DNA from: Clostridia bacterium
GTDB taxonomy: Bacteria; Bacillota; Clostridia; Oscillospirales; Acutalibacteraceae
Direction of reading: 5' to 3'
DNA length: 56,387 bases
Assembly: GCA_017937865.1 (NCBI GenBank)
Contig: JAGBCU010000028.1
Span: forward strand, 1-56,387
The translations under genes were made by a program, and so were the position numbers. Under the pieces are notes generated by a model. It was not told the DNA's origin, did no database searches, and saw only the letters and a program-made list of their open reading frames with translations. Positions 42,643-50,530 of the stretch are shown here, piece by piece. How positions within the stretch are numbered: the first letter of the stretch is position 1; each line of letters begins with the position of its first letter.

Positions 42643-42718
42643 GAGTTATTAGCTCAGTAGGCAGAGCACCTGCCTTTTAAGCAGGGTGTCCGGAGTTCGA
42701 ATCTCCGATAACTCACCA
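42643..42718 (+). tRNA. tRNA-Lys (anticodon TTT)
   Basis: 76 bases including an encoded CCA end. The acceptor stem GAGTTAT pairs with ATAACTC. The D-arm is AGCTCAGTAGGCAGAGC, the anticodon stem-loop CCTGC-CTTTTAA-GCAGG gives anticodon TTT (42676-42678), and the T-arm is CGGAGTTCGAATCTCCG. All arms are intact. No promoter of its own is clear; only about 30 bases separate it from secG. Confidence 0.97.
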
Positions 42719-42720
42719 GA

Positions 42721-42752
42721 AAAAACCTCGTTCTTTAGAACGAGGTTTTTTC
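42721..42752 (+). terminator. Intrinsic terminator of tRNA-Lys
   Basis: AAAAAACCTCGTTC pairs perfectly with GAACGAGGTTTTTT around TTTA, starting two bases after the CCA end. Confidence 0.95.
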
Positions 42753-42757
42753 AATTA

Positions 42758-42912
42758 AATCCGTCGTTTAGACGGAATAAATCCCACTTTGTGGGATGAA
42801 ATCACTTTGTGATGAAATCCGACTGTGTCGGGTTGAAACGACGGGTTTGATTTCATATGTGTAACAGATTTCATCCGAGCGTTGCTCGGATTTCATCGTG
42901 CTTTGCACGATT
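42758..42912. repeat. Array of mini-hairpins with a constant linker
   Basis: A 155-base array between the tRNA-Lys terminator and the four-helix-bundle gene. Perfect short palindromes with three-base loops occur at 42782-42798 (ATCCCAC/GTGGGAT), 42802-42814 (ATCAC/GTGAT), 42817-42835 (AATCCGAC/GTCGGGTT), 42874-42892 (ATCCGAGC/GCTCGGAT) and 42896-42912 (ATCGTGC/GCACGAT). They are joined by a GATGAAATC linker on the left and its complement GATTTCATC on the right. AAATCCGTCGTTT (42758-42770) pairs with AAACGACGGGTTT (42837-42849), enclosing the first three hairpins in a cloverleaf-like fold. Stem sequences differ but pairing is kept. Confidence 0.8.
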
Positions 42913-42963
42913 TCATTGAAAAAATCTTAGATTAATGATATATTAATTTTGAGGGTGGTTTAT

Positions 42964-43311
42964 ATGAGCGAAAACAAGCTTGCAGATTTATCAACAGACT
43001 TTGCAATTGAAATATTAAAATTGACTGAAAACATTAAGGGGCATTATGCTTTGTCTAATCAACTTGAGCGAAGTGGCACAAGCATCGGTGCGAATATCAG
43101 AGAAGCTAAATATGCTCATAGCAGAGCTGATTTTATTTCGAAGTTACAGATTTCTCTAAAGGAATGTTATGAAACGGAATATTGGATTGAAGTTGCTATG
43201 AGAGCTGATATTATTTCTAACGAAATGGCAAAAGGTATTTTGCACGATTGTGGGGTTATACGTAGAATGCTCATTTCCTCCGTCAACACCGCCAAGGAAA
43301 ATGCCAAATAA
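42964..43311 (+). CDS. Four-helix-bundle protein (S23 / 23S rRNA intervening sequence protein family)
   Basis: 115 residues of the four-helix-bundle family (TIGR02436, also called S23 or IVP). The signature is clear: SNQLERSGTSIGANIREAKYAHSRADFISKLQISLKECYETEYWIE, with the conserved SxGANI.EA core and Y-E-T-x-YWI. Relatives are encoded inside intervening sequences of 23S rRNA genes, and the same fold is the Avd accessory protein of diversity-generating retroelements; function is unknown in both stand-alone and IVS forms. ATG at 42964 has GAGGGTGG seven bases upstream. It directly follows the hairpin array, and no reverse transcriptase or rRNA gene is nearby. Confidence 0.9.
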   Translation: MSENKLADLSTDFAIEILKLTENIKGHYALSNQLERSGTSIGANIREAKYAHSRADFISKLQISLKECYETEYWIEVAMRADIISNEMAKGILHDCGVIRRMLISSVNTAKENAK

Positions 43312-43401
43312 ATACAACATAATATAATTTAAATTTTACCTGAAAGAGCATTTCCTATTGCTCTTTCTTTTTTATTTGTTTAAAATTAACTGTAGAAATC
43401 T

Positions 43402-43430
43402 TGTAACAAAACTAAAACAACTTCGTCTAA
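43402..43430 (+). promoter_or_regulatory. ECF-type promoter of the sigma/anti-sigma pair
   Basis: TGTAAC (43402-43407), 16-base spacer, CGTCTAA (43424-43430). This AAC -35 and CGTC -10 pattern is that of extracytoplasmic-function sigma factors, placed 35 bases before the sigma gene, so the factor probably activates its own operon. Confidence 0.65.
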
Positions 43431-43465
43431 TATATGAACGTTCAAAAAATGAAAAGGGGGATGGT

Positions 43466-43951
43466 ATGGAAGATTTAGAATTAGTATTTGAAAAATACTA
43501 TAAATATGTAAAAAGCTATGCTGTTTCTCTTTGTTTTGATGAAACTCTTGCGGAGGATATTACTCAAGAAACTTTTTATAAGGCTTTTAAGAATATTGAT
43601 AAATTCAATAATAATTGTCGTATAGAAACCTGGTTGTGCAGAATCGCTCATAATGAATTCGTTTCTTTAAAAAGAAGAAAGAAAACTGAAAACATTGATG
43701 ACTATAGCTTTCTCTCTATATATGACAATGCTTTAGAAAAAACAGAGGAAAAAGAAACTGCTCAGAAAATTCTTGAGATTTCAACAACCCTGCCATCACC
43801 GTATAAAGAGGTTTTTTATATGAAGGCTTTGGGTGAGGTGTCATTTACAGTTATTGCTGAGGTTTACGGTAAAACTGAAAGCTGGGCAAGAGTTACATAT
43901 CATAGAGCACGAATGAAAATTTATGAGAAATTAGGTGAAAATAATGAGTAG
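43466..43951 (+). CDS. ECF-type RNA polymerase sigma factor
   Basis: 161 residues. Region 2 is shown by FEKYYKYVKSYAVSLCFDETLAEDITQETFYKAFKNIDKF and WLCRIAHNEFVSLKRR. Region 4 is STTLPSPYKEVFYMKALGEVSF followed by YGKTESWARVTYHRARMKIYEK. ATG at 43466 has AGGGGG upstream; a longer reading from 43358 would cover the ECF promoter itself. The anti-sigma gene overlaps its end by eight bases. The promoter type suggests positive autoregulation; the envelope signal is unknown. Confidence 0.92.
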   Translation: MEDLELVFEKYYKYVKSYAVSLCFDETLAEDITQETFYKAFKNIDKFNNNCRIETWLCRIAHNEFVSLKRRKKTENIDDYSFLSIYDNALEKTEEKETAQKILEISTTLPSPYKEVFYMKALGEVSFTVIAEVYGKTESWARVTYHRARMKIYEKLGENNE

Positions 43952-44924
43952 ATTTGATTGCGATATAACTAAGGATTTATTACCTCTTTACGTAGATTCT
44001 GTTTGCAGTAAAAAGTCTTGTGAATGCATTGAAGAGCATTTGAAGGAGTGCAATAACTGTAGGGAAGAATTAAGAAAATTAAGAGAATGTCCCGAAATTC
44101 CTGTGGTTGAAGCTGATATGAAAAAAGCTGTAAAAAATGCAGGTAAGCGTATTAAAAAAGGCAAAAAGAAAGTAATTATCGAATCTGTCGCACTTGCGTT
44201 GATTGTGGCTCTTTTAATAAGCACCGTAACCATTTATCGTGTTATTCTCAATAACGCTATTACCGAGTATAACTCTTATTCAAATATGGAGGGTGGATTT
44301 ACTAACGAAACTGAAATTATAAAAGGTAAAGCTGTTAATAAATCAGATTATGAGGATAGCGAGGTTTCGCTCTTCGTAGGTGAAGAATATACCTTAAAAG
44401 TGACCGAGGGCGAGGGTGAATACGCTGTTGATAACATAAGATTTAACTTAAGCGATAACAAAACGATAATTTTGGTTGAGCCCGAATATGTTGCAAAAGA
44501 CAGTATGAATAACTATCTTAAAGGCTACATTTTCCCTCTTGCAAGACCGTTTGTTATTTGGGGGATGAAATATATGGGATACGATGCCGATTTTTCACCG
44601 GGTTATGATATGTCTTTGTTTGAATACGTTTTAGAAACCGACCCGCCTAAGCCCTCATTTTTCTGTAGTGTTGAGGAGTACAGTAAAGCGATTTTATACT
44701 ATAGCGTTGCTAATATGAGCTTTCCTGTGGCTTCGGGTAATATAGTTATTAAAAATCTTGATTATTACTGCATAGGCTATAAGCTTTTGAGAAATGATGA
44801 AACAATGTATGCTTTTGAAATTCAGTCAAAAGATAATATAGATAAAAAGTATTCGTTTATGTTCAGAGGCTTTGAAAGTCAGGAAGAAGTAATAAAAATA
44901 GTTTCGAGCCTTGAAATTAAGTAA
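43944..44924 (+). CDS. Membrane zinc-finger anti-sigma factor
   Basis: 326 residues. The cytoplasmic N-terminus has the zinc-binding anti-sigma pattern CDITKDLLPLYVDSVCS...EEHLKECNNC (His32, Cys36, Cys39). A single membrane helix (about 78-97, VALALIVALLISTVTIYRVI) and an extracytoplasmic domain of about 225 residues follow. The outer domain is not recognised. The start overlaps the sigma gene (ATGAGTAG), ensuring stoichiometric synthesis. It would hold the sigma factor at the membrane until a signal releases it. Confidence 0.88.
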   Translation: MSRFDCDITKDLLPLYVDSVCSKKSCECIEEHLKECNNCREELRKLRECPEIPVVEADMKKAVKNAGKRIKKGKKKVIIESVALALIVALLISTVTIYRVILNNAITEYNSYSNMEGGFTNETEIIKGKAVNKSDYEDSEVSLFVGEEYTLKVTEGEGEYAVDNIRFNLSDNKTIILVEPEYVAKDSMNNYLKGYIFPLARPFVIWGMKYMGYDADFSPGYDMSLFEYVLETDPPKPSFFCSVEEYSKAILYYSVANMSFPVASGNIVIKNLDYYCIGYKLLRNDETMYAFEIQSKDNIDKKYSFMFRGFESQEEVIKIVSSLEIK

Positions 44925-44937
44925 GCTTCATAAACTA

Positions 44938-44976
44938 AAAAAGGTATGGCAGATTATTTTTCTGCCATACCTTTTT
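44938..44976. terminator. Bidirectional terminator overlapping the end of a reverse gene
   Basis: AAAAAGGTATGGCAGA pairs perfectly with TCTGCCATACCTTTTT around TTATTTT. It terminates the sigma/anti-sigma operon. On the reverse strand its right arm codes for the last residues of the 87-aa membrane protein and its loop holds that gene's stop codon. Confidence 0.92.
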
Positions 44977-45217
44977 CTATGTTGTGAAATATTATCGCAC
45001 CCAAAAGACCGATGAAGGCAATGCTTTTTGAAGCATTTATCAAGTCATCTGAAAGTAGAAGTAAATCGTATTGCTGAGGTAATCCTATTGCAAAGTGAGA
45101 CAATAAAACAACAAATAATAACGATAAATATAAAATTAAAGATGTCTTTATAATTAATTGTGTTTTACCGCCAAGCTGTTTGTAAAAGGTGTTTAAGCTT
45201 TTTATTTTTTCGTTCAT
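44954..45217 (-). CDS. Small two-helix membrane protein
   Basis: 87 residues with two hydrophobic helices (LIIKTSLILYLSLLFVVLLSHFA and ASKSIAFIGLLGAIIFHNI). No family recognised. Its last codons lie in the arm of the convergent terminator. No strong ribosome binding site is visible before the ATG at 45217, though GGTGAT is near. Confidence 0.6.
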   Translation of the reverse strand: MNEKIKSLNTFYKQLGGKTQLIIKTSLILYLSLLFVVLLSHFAIGLPQQYDLLLLSDDLINASKSIAFIGLLGAIIFHNIEKGMAEK

Positions 45218-45327
45218 ATAATCACCGTAATAATGATAATATAACTCAGGGTATTATTCAATGGAAAATAAAGGGGAGCGTTAATATAAAATTCATTTCT
45301 ACCTATCTCAAAATCTTGTGAAACCTC

Positions 45328-45356
45328 TTGCATTAATATACTGTATTTGGTATAAT
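45328..45356 (+). promoter_or_regulatory. Sigma-A type promoter for nrdR
   Basis: TTGCAT (45328-45333), 17-base spacer, TATAAT (45351-45356). A very good match, 47 bases before the nrdR start. Confidence 0.75.
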
Positions 45357-45403
45357 ACGAGCATATTATTATGTTTTTATGAATTGATAGGGGTGTGCTT
45401 TTT

Positions 45404-45859
45404 GTGAAATGTCCTTTTTGCAGTTTTGAAGAAAGTAAAGTTATAGATTCAAGACCTACTGATGAGGGTGAGCGTATACGCCGCAGAAGAGAATGTATGA
45501 GCTGTGGTAAACGTTTTACAACCTATGAGATTATCGAGAGCGTACCGATTGTTGTTGTAAAAAAAGATAAATCACGTGAAGTCTTTGACAGAGATAAGCT
45601 TTTCAACGGTATGATGAGAGCTTGTGAAAAGCGCCCTGTTTCTGTTGACGTTATTGAAAGAGCAATTGACGATATTGAAGCAGAAATTCAGAATTCACTT
45701 GATAGAGAAGTAACGTCCGTTAAAATCGGTGAGCTCGTTATGGATAAATTAAAAGAAATTGACGAGGTTGCGTATGTCAGATTTGCTTCTGTTTACCGTC
45801 AGTTTAAGGATATCAATACCTTTATGAGCGAGCTTAAAAAATTACTTATAGAAGAATAA
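45404..45859 (+). CDS. nrdR: NrdR, transcriptional repressor of ribonucleotide reductase genes
   Basis: 151 residues, full length. The zinc ribbon has Cys3, Cys6 (MKCPFC), Cys31 and Cys34 ([12 protein letters not shown]), followed by the ATP-cone (about 49-139, starting [17 protein letters not shown] and containing [12 protein letters not shown]). NrdR binds nrd promoters when loaded with ATP/dATP. The start is GTG at 45404, giving the family's usual MKCPFC beginning; a GTG nine bases earlier is possible but too near AGGGG. No NrdR box is visible nearby. Confidence 0.96.
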   Translation: MKCPFCSFEESKVIDSRPTDEGERIRRRRECMSCGKRFTTYEIIESVPIVVVKKDKSREVFDRDKLFNGMMRACEKRPVSVDVIERAIDDIEAEIQNSLDREVTSVKIGELVMDKLKEIDEVAYVRFASVYRQFKDINTFMSELKKLLIEE

Positions 45860-45866
45860 AATTATC

Positions 45867-45884
45867 GGCTGCCTTGAGGCAGCC
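45867..45884 (+). terminator. Short hairpin after nrdR
   Basis: GGCTGCC pairs perfectly with GGCAGCC around TTGA; only a short TTTAATT follows, so termination may be partial and rlmA may be read through. Confidence 0.6.
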
Positions 45885-45908
45885 TTTAATTCGTAATTGA
45901 GGTAAATT

Positions 45909-46724
45909 ATGTCGTGCTTTATGTGCCCTGTTTGCAAGGGCGATTTACATTCCGACGGAAAAGCCTACACCTGTGAAAACAACCATAGCTTTGATATTTC
46001 GAAAGACGGTTACGTAAATCTTTTAATGTCGCAACAGTCGTCTTTTAAACGTCACGGCGACGATAAATTAATGGTGCGTTCCCGTCGCGATTTTCTGAAT
46101 AAAGGCTATTATAAGGCTCTTTGCGATGCCTTGTGCGATTGTGTTAAAGCTAATGTTAAAAGTAATAGTGTGGTTATAGACGTCGGTTGCGGTGAAGGTT
46201 ACTATACCAATGCAGTAAGAAATAGCTTTGAAGGTCAGCTTTTCGGTATAGATATTTCTAAGGATGCTTTAAGATTTGCTTCAAAAGCAATAAAAAACGC
46301 CGGGTTTTCGGTTGCAAGTGCATTTTCATTACCTTTTAAAAACGAAAGTGCCGATTGCATTATAAATATCTTTGCACCGTCTGCTTATGAGGATTTTTAC
46401 AGAGTTTTAAAATCTGACGGGTTTCTTATAAAAGCCGTCCCCTTAGAAAATCATTTATGGGATTTGAAATGTGCTTTATATGACGAGCCGTATAAAAACA
46501 AACCCGAAAAGCGAAATGATGAGCTTTTTGAGTTAGTGTCTTTTAATGAGCTTGAATATAAAATCAACGTAGCTGATAAAGATGATATATTGAATCTTTT
46601 CAGAATGACACCGTACTATTATAAAACGGGGAAAGCCGAAGCAGAACGTCTTTTAAAGCTCGATAGTCTTGAAACAACAGTTCATTTCGGCTTAGAAATA
46701 TATAAGAAGAGGTCATTACTATGA
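45909..46724 (+). CDS. RlmA-type 23S rRNA guanine-N1 methyltransferase
   Basis: 271 residues. The N-terminal zinc site is Cys6, Cys9, Cys22, His26 (CPVCKG, TCENNHSFD). The family motif KDGYVNLLMSQ follows, then RSRRDFLNKGYYKAL and the SAM-binding VIDVGCGEGYYTN. This matches RlmA enzymes that methylate G745 or G748 in helix 35 of 23S rRNA (some confer tylosin tolerance). Which guanine is not predictable. TGAGGTAAAT precedes the ATG. The GH29 gene overlaps its end by four bases, an unexpected pairing. Confidence 0.92.
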   Translation: MSCFMCPVCKGDLHSDGKAYTCENNHSFDISKDGYVNLLMSQQSSFKRHGDDKLMVRSRRDFLNKGYYKALCDALCDCVKANVKSNSVVIDVGCGEGYYTNAVRNSFEGQLFGIDISKDALRFASKAIKNAGFSVASAFSLPFKNESADCIINIFAPSAYEDFYRVLKSDGFLIKAVPLENHLWDLKCALYDEPYKNKPEKRNDELFELVSFNELEYKINVADKDDILNLFRMTPYYYKTGKAEAERLLKLDSLETTVHFGLEIYKKRSLL

Positions 46725-48034
46725 TGTTTGAAAATAATTGGGAATCATTAAATTCAAGAAAAGTACCCGAGTGGTTTGGTAAGGCAAAATTCGGTATCTT
46801 TATCCATTGGGGTCTTTATAGCATCCCGGCATATGCACCTATAAAGGATTATGCTGAATGGTACGGTTATTCTTGTAATATGGAAGAGCCTCAGACTCCC
46901 GCACAAGAAATGTACAAAGCCTTCCATAAAGAGCATTACAATTCAAAGCCATATTATGATTTTGTTAACGAGTTTACCGGCCACCGTTTTGATGCTGAAA
47001 AATGGGCTGACCTTTTCAAGCGTTCAGGTGCTAAATACATAAATTTTGTTTCAAAGCATCACGACGGTTATTGCCTTTATGAAACAAAATATGCACCGGG
47101 TCTTAATTCAATGGAATGTGCTCCAAAGCGAGATTTCCTTATGGAGCTTAAAAACGCTATGGAGGGTACGGGTGTTCGTTTCGGTGTTTATCACTCTGTT
47201 TATGAATGGTGGCATCCTTACTACCTTGAAGATCCTGAAAAGTATGCACTTGAGCACCTTCACCCTATGCTTAAAGAGCTTGTTGAAAAATATCAACCGA
47301 ACACTCTTTTTACAGACGGTGAATGGGAGCATGAAAGCTCTGTGTGGCATTCAACAGAGTTTTTACAGTGGCTTTATAACGAATCCTCTGTTAAAGATTT
47401 TATTGTTCCTAATGACCGTTGGGGTAAAGAAACCCGCGGTAGAAAAGGCGGTAACTTTACTACTGAATACGGTATTATAGACGTTTATTTAGGTACTGAA
47501 AGACGAATTGACGACGTTGAGCTTGACAGACCGTTTGAGGAATGTCGCGGTATCGGTTGTTCCTTCGGTATTAATAAAGAAGAGGGTTGTGAAAACTACC
47601 TTACCGTAAAAGAGCTTCTTGTAACTCTTTGCTCGCTTGTTTCCAAGGGCGGTAACTTCCTTCTTAATATCGGTCCCGACGGTGACGGTACAATTCCTCC
47701 TCTTATGGAAGAGCGTCTTTTAGGTATGGGTAAATGGCTCGAAGTAAACGGCGAAGCTATTTACGAAAGCGAGGTTTACTGTAAAAAGGCTTCCGAGGGC
47801 GTATATTATACTCAGCGTGACGGCAATATTTATGCTATCACTGAAAAATTCCCCTCAAAAGCAACTGTTTTCCCCGAAATTGAATATTCACCGGATTACA
47901 AAGCCTCTCTTTTAGGCTCAACTGCAGACGTTTTAATTGAAAATGCTGACGGTAAGCTTTCTCTTAAGGCTGATATCTGTTCACCTGAAGACGTTGCTTG
48001 CGAGCATCTTTACGTTTTCAAATTAAGTAAGTAA
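46721..48034 (+). CDS. GH29 alpha-L-fucosidase
   Basis: 437 residues, no signal peptide, so cytoplasmic. GH29 motifs in order: KFGIFIHWGLYSIPAYAP (23-40), FVSKHHDGYCLY, FGVYHSVYEWWHPYY and NTLFTDGEWE with the likely nucleophile D199. GNFLLNIGPDGDGTIPP is the typical late motif. It should release alpha-linked L-fucose from short oligosaccharides, with retention. It shares four bases with rlmA. No fucose catabolic genes (fucI, fucK, fucA) are in the window. Confidence 0.93.
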   Translation: MMFENNWESLNSRKVPEWFGKAKFGIFIHWGLYSIPAYAPIKDYAEWYGYSCNMEEPQTPAQEMYKAFHKEHYNSKPYYDFVNEFTGHRFDAEKWADLFKRSGAKYINFVSKHHDGYCLYETKYAPGLNSMECAPKRDFLMELKNAMEGTGVRFGVYHSVYEWWHPYYLEDPEKYALEHLHPMLKELVEKYQPNTLFTDGEWEHESSVWHSTEFLQWLYNESSVKDFIVPNDRWGKETRGRKGGNFTTEYGIIDVYLGTERRIDDVELDRPFEECRGIGCSFGINKEEGCENYLTVKELLVTLCSLVSKGGNFLLNIGPDGDGTIPPLMEERLLGMGKWLEVNGEAIYESEVYCKKASEGVYYTQRDGNIYAITEKFPSKATVFPEIEYSPDYKASLLGSTADVLIENADGKLSLKADICSPEDVACEHLYVFKLSK

Positions 48035-48061
48035 TCACATTTTAAAAGTTAGCGGTGGGTT

Positions 48062-48604
48062 ATGGTAAAAGCATTAGGTCATTTTATAACTATAACAAAG
48101 CATAGGCATCTCGTTATAAAGCATTGCCGAAAAGCAGGTATCTTTTGGCAAGGCTTAAGGCACGATTTGTCAAAATACTCTTTGACTGAGTTTAAACCCG
48201 GTGCGAAATATTATACGGGTAAGCATAGCCCCAATGAAGATGAAAGGGCTCTTTTCGGTTATTCTTTAGCCTGGATACATCACAAGGGCAGAAATAAGCA
48301 TCATTTCGAATACTGGACTGATTATAATCCTCAGTCAAAGCTTGTTGAACCCGTTGAAATGCCGGTAAGATACGTTGCAGAAATGTTTTGCGATAGAGTT
48401 GCCGCAGGTAAAATATATAACGGCAATAAATATACCGACCAAACACCACTTGAATATTTCTTGAAAGCAAAGCACCGCAGAGTGATACACCCAAAAACCT
48501 CAGATTTATTGGAGGAGCTTTTGACAATGCTTTCAAACGAGGGTGAAGAGAAAACCTTTAAATATCTTAAAGCGCTTGTAAAAGAAAGTAAGTCTTCAAG
48601 GTGA
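48062..48604 (+). CDS. DUF5662 family protein
   Basis: 180 residues. It matches DUF5662: ITKHRHLVIKHCRKAGIFWQ, HDLSKYSLTEFKPGAKYYTG and the histidine-rich AWIHHKGRNKHHFEYW, with a final DQTPLEYF segment. The His/Asp set (H..., HD, HH, HH) suggests an HD-like metal site, but no function is established. GGTGGG precedes the start by about four bases. Co-directional with GH29 (27 bases). Confidence 0.8.
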   Translation: MVKALGHFITITKHRHLVIKHCRKAGIFWQGLRHDLSKYSLTEFKPGAKYYTGKHSPNEDERALFGYSLAWIHHKGRNKHHFEYWTDYNPQSKLVEPVEMPVRYVAEMFCDRVAAGKIYNGNKYTDQTPLEYFLKAKHRRVIHPKTSDLLEELLTMLSNEGEEKTFKYLKALVKESKSSR

Positions 48605-48728
48605 AAACCTTGTTTCATTAATTAAAAAATTGTAAACAATGCGTATTGTATTTATGATTTTGTTGATTTATGAGTCTTTAATGTGTTAGTATTAGTTGAA
48701 TGATTATTAAAAGCTTTCGGAGGCATAA

Positions 48729-49784
48729 ATGAAAAAAACTATTATTCCTATTATTGCAATAGCAGTTATAATTATTGGTATTGTAGCATTTTCTTTTGTA
48801 GATTTTGAAACAACTGTAGATATTCCGAAAACAAGTGATACGGGTGAAGCAGGCGATAATATTTCAAGCGACGGCACACTTGTTACGGTTGTTGAGGTGA
48901 CCGATAAAGCAGGTGAGGTTGTGGCAACCGAAAAGGTAACCTTCTCTCAGGATGATGTGAAATTCGGTCAGGATTTCTTTGCAAAGCCCAGTGAAGAAAC
49001 AACGCTTCCCAACGGTATTGCTCCCGACAGATTACAGGCTTTGACAACTCAACCTAATAATATCGCAACAACGAACAGCGATAAAAAACCTGATTCAAAT
49101 ACTGATAAAACAACTTCTACAAATAAACCCTCTACTCAGTCAACTACCGCTTCGGGTACTAAGCCTACTACACCCTCTGTTCCCGAGCAAGAGCTTACAG
49201 AGCTTGATATTATAAAATCTCAAAAATATTATTTTTCAGGAAGAATAGTTGACAGTAACGGCAATGTTTCCGTATATAAAATTGCACGTGACGGAAGAAA
49301 GTATTCAGCTGTCGCAATGGTAGACGGTCAGGAAATGGGTATTATTTCTAACGATACCGAAATTCTTATAGTTTCTGTTACTGAAAAAACATATATTTCA
49401 ATTCCTTTAAGCTTTGTTCAGGAAAATAGCAGTGATGATGAAGTGCTTCAAAGCTTTTTATCGGGTGAAGGCTTGAATTCTCAAAGAAACGAAGTTCGCC
49501 GTTATACCGCTGATGAAGACGGTGTTACCTATGAGGTAATAGAGTATGAAAACGGCTCAAAGGATTACGTTTACGAAAGTCTTTTGATTAAAACTGTTGG
49601 TGCTGATAATTCGGTTTTCTATTATGACGTTGTAACTATAGATTTCCCTGCAAGCGTATTTATGGCGCCCGTAGGCTACGAAAAGAAGGAACTTAGCGAG
49701 GTTGGTGCTTCTGAATTTGCAGAGGATTTAGGTGTAAGTATTGAAACAACAGTACCACACGCACATAATCACGATGATGAATAA
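48729..49784 (+). CDS. Membrane-tethered surface protein with Thr-rich linker
   Basis: 351 residues. A Lys-rich start and hydrophobic helix (4-24, IIPIIAIAVIIIGIVAFSFV) serve as signal anchor. A long Thr/Ser/Asn/Lys linker (about 105-150, including STQSTTASGTKPTTP) leads to a beta-rich globular domain of ~190 residues, ending in a His/Asp tail HAHNHDDE. Architecture parallels the LRR protein at 31896. Family not recognised. TCGGAGGC precedes the ATG. TTGATT and TAGTAT boxes (48663-48692, 18-base spacer) may be its promoter. Confidence 0.65.
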   Translation: MKKTIIPIIAIAVIIIGIVAFSFVDFETTVDIPKTSDTGEAGDNISSDGTLVTVVEVTDKAGEVVATEKVTFSQDDVKFGQDFFAKPSEETTLPNGIAPDRLQALTTQPNNIATTNSDKKPDSNTDKTTSTNKPSTQSTTASGTKPTTPSVPEQELTELDIIKSQKYYFSGRIVDSNGNVSVYKIARDGRKYSAVAMVDGQEMGIISNDTEILIVSVTEKTYISIPLSFVQENSSDDEVLQSFLSGEGLNSQRNEVRRYTADEDGVTYEVIEYENGSKDYVYESLLIKTVGADNSVFYYDVVTIDFPASVFMAPVGYEKKELSEVGASEFAEDLGVSIETTVPHAHNHDDE

Positions 49785-50514
49785 TAAAAAAACTGCCCTC
49801 GTAACAGGGGGAGCGAAGGGTATCGGCTCTGCAATTTGCCGTGCTCTTGCAATAGACGGATATAAAATTGCGATTAATTACAATAGCTCTCAAACAGAAG
49901 CGGTTGACTTAAAAAACGAGCTTTCAGCTATTACCGAGGTTGAAATTTTTAAAGCTGACGTTTCCGATTCAAAGCAAGTAAAGGAAATGTTTTCTGTGAT
50001 TGAAAAAGTCTTCGGCGGTGTTGACGTGCTTGTTAATAATGCAGGTATAGCAGGGCAGATGCTTTTTACTGATATTACCGATGAAATGTGGCAGAAAATG
50101 ATTAACGTTAATTTATCGAGTGCGTTTTACTGTTGCAGAGAAGCCTTGAAATTTATGATAAATAAAAAATCGGGCAGAATCATCAATATCGCTTCTATGT
50201 GGGGCGAAACGGGTGCATCTATGGAGGTGCATTATTCAGCCTCAAAAGCGGGTCTTATAGGTCTTACGAAGGCTCTTGCAAAAGAGGTAGGGCTTTCGGG
50301 TGTAACCGTTAATGCGGTGTCGCCGGGCGTTATAATGACCGATATGATGAATAGCTTTTCAGAAGCTGATATAGCTGTTTTAAAGGATGAAACTCCGTTG
50401 AATTCTTTAGGTACAGCCGAGAACGTTGCTGATGCGGTTAGCTTTCTCGCTTCCGAGAAAGCGGATTTTATAACAGGTCAGGTAATTTCCGTTAACGGCG
50501 GATTTGTAATTTAA
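49774..50514 (+). CDS. Short-chain dehydrogenase/reductase (FabG-like)
   Basis: 246 residues. Cofactor motif TGGAKGIG (11-18), NNAGIAG near 88, catalytic Ser in IINIASMWGE and the YSASKAG motif with Tyr and Lys. This is a classical SDR, closest in look to 3-oxoacyl-ACP reductase, but a lone gene outside a fatty-acid cluster could act on sugars or other ketones. It begins inside the end of the surface protein gene (ATG 49774 or 49777; 8-11 base overlap) with no Shine-Dalgarno, implying re-initiation by terminating ribosomes. Confidence 0.87.
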   Translation: MMNNKKTALVTGGAKGIGSAICRALAIDGYKIAINYNSSQTEAVDLKNELSAITEVEIFKADVSDSKQVKEMFSVIEKVFGGVDVLVNNAGIAGQMLFTDITDEMWQKMINVNLSSAFYCCREALKFMINKKSGRIINIASMWGETGASMEVHYSASKAGLIGLTKALAKEVGLSGVTVNAVSPGVIMTDMMNSFSEADIAVLKDETPLNSLGTAENVADAVSFLASEKADFITGQVISVNGGFVI

Positions 50515-50530
50515 AATAAAATTAAAAGGG

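Noticed and set aside
42758..42912. CRISPR array
   Set aside because: The repeated units are 8-9 base linkers between palindromes, not 24-40 base repeats with unique spacers, and no cas gene is present.
47046..47480. 144-codon alternative forward frame inside the GH29 gene
   Set aside because: Shadow of the fucosidase frame; residues are compositionally odd and the GH29 frame carries all motifs.
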